Part shown: in pieces, positions 44,017-53,178 of the stretch
Layout: every line of letters starts with the position of its first letter
Numbering within the stretch: position 1 is the stretch's first letter
DNA from: DATBGS01 sp036557885
Lineage (GTDB): Bacteria; Chloroflexota; Ktedonobacteria; Ktedonobacterales; DATBGS01
Assembly: GCA_036557885.1 (NCBI GenBank)
Contig: DATBGS010000005.1
Coordinates: 1-64,000, forward strand
Direction: 5' to 3'
Length of the DNA: 64,000 nucleotides
Position numbers and translations under genes: made by a program
Notes under the pieces: model-generated
What the model saw: only the letters and a program-made list of their open reading frames with translations
What the model was told of the DNA's origin: nothing
Databases searched by the model: none

Positions 44017-44694
44017 TCACACGCGGTTGCCTGTCAGATCCTTGTCTTCCATCTCCCAGGCGTGATCCAGCGTGTGAAACGCGGTGTGCCGAATCAGATA
44101 CCGTAGCGGCCACGTGCGGGCCAGTTTGCCCTGGGCATGGAACGCCCGAATGGCCGCGCGATAGGCGTCGCGGTATGCTCTCAGGCCCTCTTCGCTCAGC
44201 TTTGCCCCCTCAGAACTGCGCACCCCGAGCTTCGCCGCCCAGTCCTGCTCCGTGCCCAACGTATGCCGGACGATGCGCTCCCGATCCCGCCCGCCCCCGC
44301 GCGGGCCTTTCCGCAGCTCTGCCGACACGCGCGAACGAACCCCGTCGAAAAACGCCCAGCACGCTTGCAGCAGCTTCAGCTCTCGATCCAATTCTGCGCT
44401 CGACACGGCTTGTCTGTCAATGTCCGAGAACGCGAACGAGATGCCCCAGAAGTCGGTGGATCCCGTCCCCTGATAGCGCTCGACCACCTCGACGGTGGCG
44501 ATGGCTGGGAACTCTGCACCCATCCCCGCCAAGTTCGCCACCGGTGCATAGCGGGGAAGGTAGGCTTGCAACCGTACAATCGCGGCCTCCTCGGTCTTCG
44601 CCCCACGCTCGAGGCCGGGCCAGGCCGGTGCCACCGCCACCACCTGCTTGTCTTTCGGGCCGAGTTCGACTTGCACCAGAAGTGTGTTAGCCAT
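44017..44694 (-). CDS. DinB-like protein of unknown function
   Basis: ATG 44694 follows GGGAGG by 6 bases; the longer frame to 44778 is not supported. The 225-residue protein has an N-terminal beta-rich part (VQVELGPKDKQVVAVAPAWP) resembling a HicB-like fold, and a helical part ending RYLIRHTAFHTLDHAWEME, where the paired His residues recall DinB/YfiT metal sites. DinB-fold proteins often act as thiol-dependent or metal-dependent transferases. Substrate is unknown; it appears monocistronic. Confidence 0.55.
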   Translation of the reverse strand: MANTLLVQVELGPKDKQVVAVAPAWPGLERGAKTEEAAIVRLQAYLPRYAPVANLAGMGAEFPAIATVEVVERYQGTGSTDFWGISFAFSDIDRQAVSSAELDRELKLLQACWAFFDGVRSRVSAELRKGPRGGGRDRERIVRHTLGTEQDWAAKLGVRSSEGAKLSEEGLRAYRDAYRAAIRAFHAQGKLARTWPLRYLIRHTAFHTLDHAWEMEDKDLTGNRV

Positions 44695-44950
44695 TGATTC
44701 CTCCCAACAGTGAATGTCTCTTGCCGTCGCTGATCTCGCGTTGCCGTGATCCCATTCTAACCCGCAATGCGGACACATTGCGTCCGCATTGGTGCCGTGC
44801 CAGATGATGGAGCGAAAATATCAGCGGTGGATGGGGTGGAGGAGAGACAGGGAGAGTGGTTCTGGCTTGCAAGTAAGTGAGCTTGCTGGACGAGAAGAAG
44901 TAAACACACCATCCTGCGGCTGGAGCATGGCACCAATGCCCGCTACAGGG

Positions 44951-45781
44951 TCATAGCGCTGAATGATGGCTCTCAATTTGAAGATTGCGCCATTCCCTGG
45001 CTGTATATGTGAGTACCTGCGCAGCCTGGGCATCCACTGGGTTCTGCATCTGTCCACCAACCTTTGCAGCACTAGCGAGAATAATACCATCAGCGCTCGA
45101 CATAAATCTTGGAAGGTTTCCGGTATTGGCGCCTCCTCCAGCCCAAACGGGAACGTCGCCCACCGTCGTCTTCGCTCGATGTAACCATTCGAGAGTTTCA
45201 GCCTCACTGCGCCCGGTGATGATCAATCCATCTGCCCGGCCAAACCAGAGCGCCTCGTGAGCCGTCTCCTCAAGGGACATGCCTGCGAGCGGCACCCCGG
45301 TTCGGTCATGCACATCTGCAAAAATAGCAATCTCTTCTGCCCCAATCGTACGCCGAAATTGCAAAACTTCGTGGGCGCAGCCTTGCACAATGCCTTCTGC
45401 GCCAACCATTGCTCCTACCCAGACCTTTACCCGCACAAAAACCGCCCCTATTGCCTGGGCAATAGACAGCGCAGCACAGCCATCATTTTTCAAGACACAA
45501 ACGCCCAGTGGCAGCGAAGTGACCGCACGAACGGAGATCCCCAACATCGTCAGCCAGGCAACCGTTTCCGGTCCAACTCGCTCCCCGACTGGCCGATCAC
45601 CAAGGTTCTGAATCATCAACGCATCAAACCCAGCTTCAGTATAAGCCCGCGCATCAGCAACCGCTCGCTCAATCAGGTCCGCACGCGAAGTGCCCTGATA
45701 GCCAATGGCGCCAGGTAGGGCCGGAAAACCAACAACACCAATTAAAGGATGATGCTTCATCCATGTTTCATGTAAGCTCAT
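44951..45781 (-). CDS. BtpA/SgcQ-family TIM-barrel protein
   Basis: The 276-residue protein matches the BtpA family: PLIGVVGFPALPGAIGYQG, AYTEAGFDALMIQNLGDRPV, LPLGVCVLKNDGCAALSIAQ, and EEIAIFADVHDRTGVPLAG. BtpA was named for photosystem I biogenesis in cyanobacteria, while SgcQ relatives occur in sugar catabolic operons. The start overlaps the stop of the PfkB kinase by one base (TAATG), so it is the third gene of a SIS-PfkB-BtpA operon. In that setting a sugar-phosphate lyase or isomerase role is more likely than a photosynthetic one. Confidence 0.8.
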   Translation of the reverse strand: MSLHETWMKHHPLIGVVGFPALPGAIGYQGTSRADLIERAVADARAYTEAGFDALMIQNLGDRPVGERVGPETVAWLTMLGISVRAVTSLPLGVCVLKNDGCAALSIAQAIGAVFVRVKVWVGAMVGAEGIVQGCAHEVLQFRRTIGAEEIAIFADVHDRTGVPLAGMSLEETAHEALWFGRADGLIITGRSEAETLEWLHRAKTTVGDVPVWAGGGANTGNLPRFMSSADGIILASAAKVGGQMQNPVDAQAAQVLTYTAREWRNLQIESHHSAL

Positions 45782-46689
45782 TAAGTTACCCCAGCGAGCA
45801 TGCGCAGGCGGCGACGCGCCTCTTCACGATCTATCTGAAACGCATGGCGTGCCCCAAAATCCTCCACCACAAACGAGGCCGAGATAGTGCCATATCTGGC
45901 GGCAAGGAGAAGATCGTTAGTCTGGCACCAGCCAACAAGAAATCCCCCACAGAACGCATCACCGCAGCCCGTCGTATCCACAGGGTTTGTGATGATTGAT
46001 GGCACTCGCCACTCCATCTGATCAGCAGCACGCCAGATATAAACTCCATCAGCCCCCAACTTCAGGCAGACAACCGCAGCCCCCCACTCCGCAAAGGCAC
46101 GAGCCGCCGCCTGTGGTCCAGGCCATCCCTCAAGAAGATGCGTTGCTTCTTCTCGACTGGGCAAGAAGACATCAACCAAAGGGAGCAAACTTTTCCACTG
46201 CGAGGCAGTCCCACGCACACTCTCATGATGAGGGTCTACAGCAACTCGCAGTCCTCGCTCTCTTGCCCACTGAACCAGTGCCCGCTGGCGCTCAACCGGG
46301 ATTGGAGCTATATGGCAGGCTACCGCACCAGAGTGCAGGCCCTGCGGTATCTCCTCTGGCCGCAGCGCCATCTCATCATAGTTGCCTGACGCGCCGATAG
46401 GGACATACTGGCGTCCGCCAATACGATCATATAGTTGCCATTGCCAGATGCTTTGATACTCACAGGGGACAAACCCCTCAACCTCATAACCAGAAGCCGC
46501 AAGTTCCTGGATGAGTTCAGGAGGATAGCCCTTGCCACAGCGAGCGGCCAGCGCCAGATCATCCGTCCAGGCATGCGCTCCAATAGCGGAATATAAAGCA
46601 TTCCCGCCAACAGTCCCCATCACCGTGCGACCATCAGGCATCACAGTATCATCAATTGTCAGGTGCCCAAAGAAAAGATACCGGGTCAT
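45781..46689 (-). CDS. PfkB-family carbohydrate kinase
   Basis: Start ATG 46689 has GGGAGG 5 bases upstream. The 302-residue protein has the ribokinase fold: N-terminal MGTVGGNALYSAIGAHAW (substrate-binding GG), and near the C-terminus NPVDTTGCGDAFCGGFLVGW, the PfkB signature 2 with the catalytic Asp. It phosphorylates a sugar or nucleoside with ATP. It lies 20 bases after the SIS gene and is coupled to the BtpA gene. Together they suggest uptake and breakdown of an amino sugar or glycated compound; the sugar cannot be named. Confidence 0.85.
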   Translation of the reverse strand: MTRYLFFGHLTIDDTVMPDGRTVMGTVGGNALYSAIGAHAWTDDLALAARCGKGYPPELIQELAASGYEVEGFVPCEYQSIWQWQLYDRIGGRQYVPIGASGNYDEMALRPEEIPQGLHSGAVACHIAPIPVERQRALVQWARERGLRVAVDPHHESVRGTASQWKSLLPLVDVFLPSREEATHLLEGWPGPQAAARAFAEWGAAVVCLKLGADGVYIWRAADQMEWRVPSIITNPVDTTGCGDAFCGGFLVGWCQTNDLLLAARYGTISASFVVEDFGARHAFQIDREEARRRLRMLAGVT

Positions 46690-46709
46690 AGATACCTCCC
46701 GGCACATGA

Positions 46710-47843
46710 TCAGGAGTTTTTGGGTGGCTCAATCTGGCTTCCAAAGATTTGTCGGAAATTGACCTCCATACGGCTGCTATCATCAAACCCCAGCATTGTC
46801 AGCCCTTTGCTGCTGGCAAAATAGTAGGCAAAGAGTTCCAGAGGCAGACTATAGGCAATAGGTGTTAATTCCTCCTCTATCGCCCCTGCCACTGGGAAGA
46901 CATATTCTGCCAGTCTCCGGGTTTCCGTATCCTCTGCCGAACAGATCGCTACGGCTGTCCCCTGAATATCGCGCACTGCCTGGAGTTGCTCCCTGGCGCG
47001 GCTCAGGCTCGCCCCTGGTGGGGCAACCACAAGCGTGACCGTGCCTGGTCCAGCACAGAAGTAATGCTCATGCGCCCACTCCTCCAATTCTTCCCCCACT
47101 GCTGGTACACGTGCTGCCTCGATGAGTTTTGCCATCCCAAAGAGTGCGGTGCCATAGCTGGGGCCACCGCCAATAATCTGAAGCTGCGTCTGGGCGCTCA
47201 GTTGCTTGCCAAGTTCGGCTGTCGGTCCTTCGCACGCTGCAAGGGTAGCCCGGACATGCTCCGCCTGTTGAGTAAGGAGCGCCAGATGATGCGCACTCTC
47301 CGCGCTGTCTAATTTTCCTATCAACTCCCCAGCACGCAGCGCCACAACATACAGCGCAATCAGCGAAGCCAGGTACGAAAGGGTGCCAGGGCCAAACCCC
47401 ATGTCGGTATAGCGATAGACCAGAGTTGCATTACACTGCTGTGCCAGAGAACTCTCCGCGTGAAAGGTGACACCGAGGGGAAAGAGACCATGCTGCCGGG
47501 CGAATACCGCACATTCAATGGTGCGAGCCACACGCCCAGAATTGGAGACACACACCACCCAGGAGCCTTTGGGGGCAGATTCAACCGCATAGCGCGAGAA
47601 TTCCAGTGCTTCCAACGCTTCTGTTGGGATGCCCGTCCAGCGCTCAAAAGCCAGGCGAGCCGCCAGCCCGACATAATGCGAATCGCCACAGCCAACCAGA
47701 TAGATACGTGGGGGAGCGGCAGTTAGAACCTGGCATGCTGCTTGATAAAGATCGGCTGGCCCCTGTTCTAACCAGGCTGCTTGAGCATGGATACCCCGAT
47801 ACATATTCTCCCATTTAAGTTCCACATCGCGGTCTACACGCAT
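46710..47843 (-). CDS. SIS-domain sugar isomerase/deglycase (AgaS/FrlB-like)
   Basis: The 377-residue protein has two SIS domains, as in the isomerase half of GlmS: PRIYLVGCGDSHYVGLAARL and VVCVSNSGRVARTIECA in the first (about 30-175), LQIIGGGPSYGTALFGMAKL and EELEEWAHEHYF in the second (about 210-345). It has no glutaminase domain. Relatives are FrlB (fructoselysine-6-phosphate deglycase) and AgaS. It is first in the SIS-PfkB-BtpA operon. No transporter for the sugar is adjacent. Confidence 0.82.
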   Translation of the reverse strand: MRVDRDVELKWENMYRGIHAQAAWLEQGPADLYQAACQVLTAAPPRIYLVGCGDSHYVGLAARLAFERWTGIPTEALEALEFSRYAVESAPKGSWVVCVSNSGRVARTIECAVFARQHGLFPLGVTFHAESSLAQQCNATLVYRYTDMGFGPGTLSYLASLIALYVVALRAGELIGKLDSAESAHHLALLTQQAEHVRATLAACEGPTAELGKQLSAQTQLQIIGGGPSYGTALFGMAKLIEAARVPAVGEELEEWAHEHYFCAGPGTVTLVVAPPGASLSRAREQLQAVRDIQGTAVAICSAEDTETRRLAEYVFPVAGAIEEELTPIAYSLPLELFAYYFASSKGLTMLGFDDSSRMEVNFRQIFGSQIEPPKNS

Positions 47844-48041
47844 CGCTTCTGCTCCTATAAGATGGTTGAGCTACCCCGACTATAGCCGCCCTACCTCATT
47901 TCGTCAAGCTGCTCCAAATCAACGGCCTGACTTACAGGAACAGGCGCAAGCATAGACCAACACACCTATAACCAGCTATAATACCATCAAGCAACGCTCA
48001 GAAGGATTTCCCAATTCAGTGTGCCAGCAGGAGGTCAGCCG

Positions 48042-49238
48042 ATGACAGCAGTTTCACAAGATCAGCAGACCAGGAGTGACGAATCCTTTCGCGCCGAATT
48101 GCGAGCCTGGCTCGAAGCCAATCTCACCGATGCGTTCCGAGAAAAACGCATCATGACATTTCGGGAGAAGGTGGCTGTACGCCGGGCCTGGCAAAAAACC
48201 TTATTTGAAGCTGGCTGGATTGGGATCGGATGGCCGAAAGAATATGGTGGACGAGGCGCCAGCCTCATGCAGGAAGCCATTTATAACGAAGAAATGGCTC
48301 GCGCGCGTGCGCCAGCCGCAGCAAACGTAATTGGCTTGAACATGGCTGGCCCCACCCTCCTGGCTGTCGGCACCGCTGAACAGAAAGCCCGCTACCTACC
48401 CAGGATATTGAGCGCGGAAGAAATCTGGTGCCAGGGGTTTAGCGAACCAAACGCTGGTTCTGACGTAGCTTCTCTCCAGACAAAAGCCGTGCGAGAAAGC
48501 GACCATTTCGTAGTTAACGGGCAGAAAGTCTGGACGAGTTACGGCTATGTAGCCGACTACTGTATCTTGCTGGTGCGCACCGATTTTGAGGTGCCCAAGC
48601 ACAAAGGCTTGAGCTATCTCATTGTTGATATGCACTCCCCTGGAGTGAGCACCAAACCACTTGTCCAGATGACCGGTGAAGCGGAGTTTGCCGAACTCTT
48701 TTTCGATAATGTCAAGGTGCCAGCAGAAAACCTGGTTGGCGAACTGAATAAAGGCTGGATAGTCGCGCTCACGACCTTGATGCACGAGCGAGGAACGCTC
48801 TCATTAAGTGTTATCGTCGCATTTGAGCAGCGCTTGCAGGCGCTCTTTGAACTGAGTCGCAACAGCACCCTGCACGGGAAACCTGCGCTCCAGGACCAGC
48901 AGGTACGGCAACGTCTGGCCCGGCTGTACACCGATGTCAAAACCTTCAAACTCAACACAATGGCACAGATGTCTGCCATAGGTCAGGGCCATCTTCCAGG
49001 GCCGGAAGGCTCGCTGCTCAAATTACATTGGAGCGAACTCAACCAACGTCTCGTGGAACTGGCTTTTGAACTGGAAGGCCCCTTCTCCGCCCTGGCCCCG
49101 GACTCTGTAGATGCCCCCTCTGAGGGTCGCTGGCAATATGAATACCTGCGGGCGCGGGGCAACACCATTGAAGCTGGTACCAGCGAAGTGCAACGCAATA
49201 TTATTGCAGACCGCGTTCTGGGTTTACCACGCGGGTGA
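48042..49238 (+). CDS. Acyl-CoA dehydrogenase, subunit 1
   Basis: ATG 48042 follows AGGAGG. The 398-residue flavoprotein has the ACAD N-terminal helical domain, the middle FAD-binding segment WCQGFSEPNAGSDVASLQT and VVNGQKVWTSYGYVADYC, and the C-terminal domain ending GNTIEAGTSEVQRNIIADRV. It oxidises an acyl-CoA at C2-C3, passing electrons to ETF. The usual catalytic Glu position reads TIEAGTSE as in long- or branched-chain ACADs. The next gene is a second ACAD of a different branch, 68 bases away. Confidence 0.88.
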   Translation: MTAVSQDQQTRSDESFRAELRAWLEANLTDAFREKRIMTFREKVAVRRAWQKTLFEAGWIGIGWPKEYGGRGASLMQEAIYNEEMARARAPAAANVIGLNMAGPTLLAVGTAEQKARYLPRILSAEEIWCQGFSEPNAGSDVASLQTKAVRESDHFVVNGQKVWTSYGYVADYCILLVRTDFEVPKHKGLSYLIVDMHSPGVSTKPLVQMTGEAEFAELFFDNVKVPAENLVGELNKGWIVALTTLMHERGTLSLSVIVAFEQRLQALFELSRNSTLHGKPALQDQQVRQRLARLYTDVKTFKLNTMAQMSAIGQGHLPGPEGSLLKLHWSELNQRLVELAFELEGPFSALAPDSVDAPSEGRWQYEYLRARGNTIEAGTSEVQRNIIADRVLGLPRG

Positions 49239-49306
49239 GGCTTTGGCGCAAATGGGTGACTCCCGGTTCTGGGCAAGCGAGAAATTTTGAAAGAAGGGCA
49301 ACGATT

Positions 49307-50425
49307 ATGTATCTGGCACTCAGCGAAGAACAAAAGCTGCTGGCGCAAACAGTTCGCTCCTTTGTAAAAAAAGAGGTGCCCTCTTCCAAAGTGCGGAAAA
49401 TCATGGAGACGGCAGACGCTTTTGATGAGCACCTGTGGCAGAAGATGGCCGAGCAAGGATGGATGAGCCTGACAGTTCCAGCCGAATTTGGGGGTGTAGC
49501 TGAGTCCTGGCTCACTGTTGCGGTACTGTTCGAGGAACTAGGGAAGACCCTGGTGCCTGGCCCGTTCCTGGCTACAGTAGGATTCGCAGCCCCACTGCTG
49601 GCTGCGGCTGGAAGTGCAGAACAGAAAGCACGCTGGCTTCCTGCGATTGCAGAGGGCCATTGCCGAGCAAGCGTGGCTTACCTGGAAGCCGGTGGTGATT
49701 ACGCGCTTGATTCCCTTCATACCACAGCAAGCGCCGTATCTGGCGGTTACACACTTAACGGCACCAAGATGTTTGCTCTGGATGCCAATGTCTCTGATGT
49801 TATTCTTGTGACCGCCAAAGAAGATGAGGATGAGAAACTGAGCCTGTTCCTTCTGGAAAAAGGCACCGAAGGCTTGAAGGTCGAGAACCTGGAAGGCATG
49901 GATTTGACCAGACGCCTGACCCGCGTGACCTTAAACAATACCCCGGTCCAGAAGATGGCAGCTTGCCCTGACCCCTCTCAGGCGCTGGAACAGGCGTTGA
50001 ACACCGCCTGCCTCGCGCTGAGCGCGGAAAGCGTCGGCGGGATGCAATGGATTTTAGAAACAGCAGTTGCCTATGCCAAGTCCCGCGAACAGTATGGGCA
50101 CCTGATCGGTAGCTACCAAGGTATCGCGCATCCATTGGTGGACCGCACCCTGGACCTGACCAGCTCGCGCTCAGCCGTTTATAATGCCGCTTACGCCCTG
50201 GACCACCGCCCAGATGAAGTGGAAGAAGCAGTGAGTATGGCAAAAGCCCTGGTAAGCGATAGCTACCGACAGGCTGGGTACACCGGAGTGCAGACGCTTG
50301 GCGGGATAGGTTTCACCTGGGAGCACGATATGCAGCTCTACTTCCGGCGTGGCAGCGGAACCTGGAGTCTCTTCGGAGATCCCAACTGGCATAGAGAACG
50401 CTTGCTAACCGCTATCAAGTTGTAG
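49307..50425 (+). CDS. Acyl-CoA dehydrogenase, subunit 2
   Basis: The 372-residue protein starts at ATG 49307 behind AAGAAGGG. It has the ACAD fold with GWMSLTVPAEFGGVAESWLT in the N-domain and SREQYGHLIGSYQGIAHPLV and TLGGIGFTWEHDMQLYFRR in the C-domain. The middle flavin-contact segment (ASVAYLEAGGDYALDSL) is degenerate compared with subunit 1. Pairs of one canonical and one degenerate ACAD form alpha2-beta2 enzymes for sterol or bulky acyl-CoA oxidation (FadE26-FadE27 type). I infer a heteromeric enzyme with the preceding gene. Confidence 0.85.
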   Translation: MYLALSEEQKLLAQTVRSFVKKEVPSSKVRKIMETADAFDEHLWQKMAEQGWMSLTVPAEFGGVAESWLTVAVLFEELGKTLVPGPFLATVGFAAPLLAAAGSAEQKARWLPAIAEGHCRASVAYLEAGGDYALDSLHTTASAVSGGYTLNGTKMFALDANVSDVILVTAKEDEDEKLSLFLLEKGTEGLKVENLEGMDLTRRLTRVTLNNTPVQKMAACPDPSQALEQALNTACLALSAESVGGMQWILETAVAYAKSREQYGHLIGSYQGIAHPLVDRTLDLTSSRSAVYNAAYALDHRPDEVEEAVSMAKALVSDSYRQAGYTGVQTLGGIGFTWEHDMQLYFRRGSGTWSLFGDPNWHRERLLTAIKL

Positions 50426-50429
50426 AAGA

Positions 50430-50455
50430 GAGTGGCATCCATAAGGGTGCCACTC
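50430..50455. terminator. Hairpin between convergent genes
   Basis: GAGTGGCA pairs with TGCCACTC, with an inner CC/GG pair, in the 28-base gap between the second ACAD and the deacylase stop. It could end transcription from both sides; there is no T-run. Confidence 0.5.
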
Positions 50456-52094
50456 AGCCAGTGGCGCCTGTAACCACCCGGCCAGGGGTCGCCCCGGTGT
50501 GCTGTCCAGCCTTGATCACGCGCGTCCCATTGACCCATACGTCACGGATACCGGTTGAAATTTGATGGGGGTCAGTAAAGGTCGCCCGATCAGCCACAGT
50601 ACCCGGGTCAAAGAGCACCACATCAGCAAAGCAGCCAGGGCGAAGCAATCCTCGCTCGCGCAGGCCCAACCGCGCTGCCGCCGCGCCGCTCATCTTGCGG
50701 ATGGCCTCCTCCAGCGTCAACACCTGCTCCTGCCGCACATACTTCGCCAGCACGCGCGGGTACGTTCCATATTCACGCGGATGAGTCGGCCCTAACTCTT
50801 GTGCCCAGACTGGATCAACGCCTCCTGCATCGGTGGAAATAGTTACCCAGGGCTGCTTCAACCCCAGGGTAACATTGGCCTCATCCATTCCGAGGTAAAT
50901 GGTGCCGATGCGCTGCCGTTCCGAAAGCAACAGATCAATGGTTGCGTCGAGCCAGTGCTGTTTGCGCATATCCGCAATTTCCGAGAGCGGCTTCCCAGCA
51001 TACTGCATGTTCTCTGGCTGCTCAAAACCAACCGGTATGATACCTTCTGGCCCAATCCCTCGCGCCAGGGCTTCCCATCCCCCCGCAGGTGCCAGCGCCT
51101 CCGCCTTAACCCGCTCCTGTATAGCGGGGTCCGCTAGCCGCTCAAAATACTGTCCCCCTTCAGCAACCCAGGGCGGCAACACAGAATCCAGACCCGTGCC
51201 AGCAGCAGCATAAGGATACATATCTGCCGTAACATCCACCCCTGCGGCCCGCGCCTGCTGGATTCGGGCAATTGCGTCGGGCATCTTGTGCCAATTGTGC
51301 TTGCCAAGCGCTTTCAGGTGATAGATTTCAACAGGCACCTCGGCCTGTCGGCCAATCTCCAACGCTTCATCAATCGCTTCTAAGAGAGCATCCCCCTCGG
51401 AGCGCAAGTGGCTCACATAGATTCCACCATACCGGCTCACCACCCTGGCAACTTCCGCCAGTTCAGCCGTAGAAGTATACGTATCGGGCGGATAGATCAA
51501 GGCGTAGGAAACGCCAAACGCGCCCTCCTCCATCGTCTCAGCCATCACGCGGCGCATCGTTTCGAGTTCTTCAGGCGTCGGGGCGCCCATATCTCGGCCT
51601 TTGGCATACTCCCGAAGCGTCCCGCCTCCCAGAAATGACCCAATATTGGGAGAGATACCACGTTCCACCATAGCATCCAGCCAATCGCGCCAGCGGGTCC
51701 AACTTTTGGCACGCTCGGCCCATTCACCAATGAGGCCGCGTTCTTTCGGAGGGAGATCAAGGAACGGGTCTTTGATTCGTCCCCCAAATGGCGCCGGCGT
51801 CCATCCCTCCCCCATGATCTCAGTCGTCACCCCTTGCGTCAGTTTGGAAAGCGCTCGCGAGTCGTGCATCAACGGCAGGTGGGAATGGCTCAGCAGATCA
51901 ATAAACCCAGGGCAAACCACCAGTCCTGCTGCTTCAACGACTTCCCGTACTCCCTCAGTGGCAAGGCGGCCAGGTGGAGTTACTGCAACGATTCGGTCTG
52001 CTCCAAGCGCCACATCTCCATAAAACCAGGGATTGCCCGTCCCATCCACTACTCGCGCTCCGCGTATGAGCACATCAATAGGGGTGATGATCAT
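50454..52094 (-). CDS. D-aminoacylase-like amidohydrolase with altered metal motif
   Basis: The 546-residue protein belongs to the N-acyl-D-amino-acid deacylase family: DVLIRGARVVDGTGNPWFYG, GFIDLLSHSH, LTQGVTTEIMGEGWTPAP, YVSHLRSEGDALLEAIDEAL, VEIYHLKALGKHNW, TISTDAGGVDP and GLRERGLLRPGCFADVVLFD. In typical enzymes the first motif is GFIDxHSHSD. Here the first His is Leu, and the metal-bridging Cys after the VTTE motif is absent (GEGWTP). The later His and Asp ligands are present, so a one-metal enzyme on an N-acyl or cyclic amide is likely. It is convergent with the ACAD pair. Confidence 0.8.
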   Translation of the reverse strand: MIITPIDVLIRGARVVDGTGNPWFYGDVALGADRIVAVTPPGRLATEGVREVVEAAGLVVCPGFIDLLSHSHLPLMHDSRALSKLTQGVTTEIMGEGWTPAPFGGRIKDPFLDLPPKERGLIGEWAERAKSWTRWRDWLDAMVERGISPNIGSFLGGGTLREYAKGRDMGAPTPEELETMRRVMAETMEEGAFGVSYALIYPPDTYTSTAELAEVARVVSRYGGIYVSHLRSEGDALLEAIDEALEIGRQAEVPVEIYHLKALGKHNWHKMPDAIARIQQARAAGVDVTADMYPYAAAGTGLDSVLPPWVAEGGQYFERLADPAIQERVKAEALAPAGGWEALARGIGPEGIIPVGFEQPENMQYAGKPLSEIADMRKQHWLDATIDLLLSERQRIGTIYLGMDEANVTLGLKQPWVTISTDAGGVDPVWAQELGPTHPREYGTYPRVLAKYVRQEQVLTLEEAIRKMSGAAAARLGLRERGLLRPGCFADVVLFDPGTVADRATFTDPHQISTGIRDVWVNGTRVIKAGQHTGATPGRVVTGATG

Positions 52095-52122
52095 ACGGCC
52101 TTCCTGCCTTCATTTGCGTATA

Positions 52123-52428
52123 CTAGCTCGAACGACTCTCAAGGGCATCTTCTTTCGTCGCCTGTGCAGCCTGGGCAAGCCGCAGCTTTTGTTCCCTGGG
52201 CAATAGCTTCATCGCTCGCTCAGCCAGCAAAGCCTCGCGCTTGGTAGTGAAGACCCAGGTAGCAAGCAGGGTAACAGGGCGACGCCCACGTGTATAACGT
52301 GCCCCTTTGCCTGCGTTGTGCGTCGCCACGCGGCGGGCAACGTTCGTTGTGTAGCCGGTGTAGAGGCTCCCATCAGCACAAGAGAGCAGATAGACTAAAT
52401 GGTGCTGTTGTAGTTGCTCTTCCTCCAT
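52123..52428 (-). CDS. GIY-YIG endonuclease-like protein
   Basis: ATG 52428 is chosen because AGGAAG lies 7 bases upstream; a start at 52443 is possible. The 101-residue protein is a single GIY-YIG domain of the YhbQ/UPF0213 type: LVYLLSCADGSLYTGYTTN, VARRVATHNAGKGARYT, and the ERAMKLLPREQKLRL tail. The catalytic Tyr, Arg and Glu positions are present. These small nucleases act on DNA, possibly in repair; the exact role is not known. Confidence 0.85.
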   Translation of the reverse strand: MEEEQLQQHHLVYLLSCADGSLYTGYTTNVARRVATHNAGKGARYTRGRRPVTLLATWVFTTKREALLAERAMKLLPREQKLRLAQAAQATKEDALESRSS

Positions 52429-52854
52429 GAAACGCTTCCTCATACGTCGTTGCCAATCTACTGCCTCCACAACCCTGCGAGATACCAATGCAACACTCGC
52501 TTGATAAAGGTGCAAGCGTGTTGTTCCTGCCAACTCTGAGTGCCTGATGTATCCCATAATTGCTCTGTACCCTCAGTTGCTGAGCATGCTCTATCCAACG
52601 CTCGTTTACAGGCATAATACCTCACTTCTGTATCTTGGGCCAGAGGACAACAGATGAAGGCTACCTTGCATGCTTGAATTGGAAATGAAGGGAAAGGCTT
52701 CTGTAGCAAGCGGATTTTCAATGGTGGCGTTCCAGACCAACCAAATACCAACTGACGTGAGCAGGAGAAATCCCTTTGCCATCTTGAGTAGAGAAGTGGA
52801 GGTGCACTCCGAGAATAGCTTAGGAACTGGAGGCGCCTCCACTATGGAGAGTTG
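52429..52854. other. Intergenic, no supported gene
   Basis: This lies between the GIY-YIG start and the Rdx stop, both on the minus strand. Short frames on both strands lack ribosome binding sites and known motifs. Confidence 0.4.
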
Positions 52855-53151
52855 TTATCTCTCCTGGGCAACATTCGAGGACGATTTCTCTGGAAGGGGG
52901 GCTGTTTGATGGCGTCGTACAGCTTCGAACACCATGCTGTGATCCGGGAACCCACCTTCTCGATACATCGAATGCACCAGTTCACTATCCACCGTCACAT
53001 CAAAAGATCCGTCATACCAGGGAATTAGCTCAATCTCCGAAAGCTCGTGGCGGAACTCTTTCATAAGAGCTTCAGCTAACCCCAGCGTCTGGGCTTCATA
53101 GCCACACTCAGAGCAATAAGTGATAGCCACTTTGACCAACCGTTTCGTCAT
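52855..53151 (-). CDS. Rdx-family (SelW/SelT/SelH-like) thioredoxin-fold protein
   Basis: The 98-residue protein begins with the Rdx redox motif YCSECGYEAQTLGLAEALMK (CxxC), followed by IELIPWYDGSFDVTVDSELV and GGFPDHSMVFEAVRRH. Sec in selenoprotein W is Cys here. Such proteins are thought to act in thiol redox control. It follows the thioredoxin-family gene at 53179 by 27 bases, so the two form a redox pair under the palindrome at 53815-53853. Confidence 0.82.
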   Translation of the reverse strand: MTKRLVKVAITYCSECGYEAQTLGLAEALMKEFRHELSEIELIPWYDGSFDVTVDSELVHSMYREGGFPDHSMVFEAVRRHQTAPLPEKSSSNVAQER

Positions 53152-53178
53152 CTCATTTCTCCTGAGTTGAAGAGCAGG

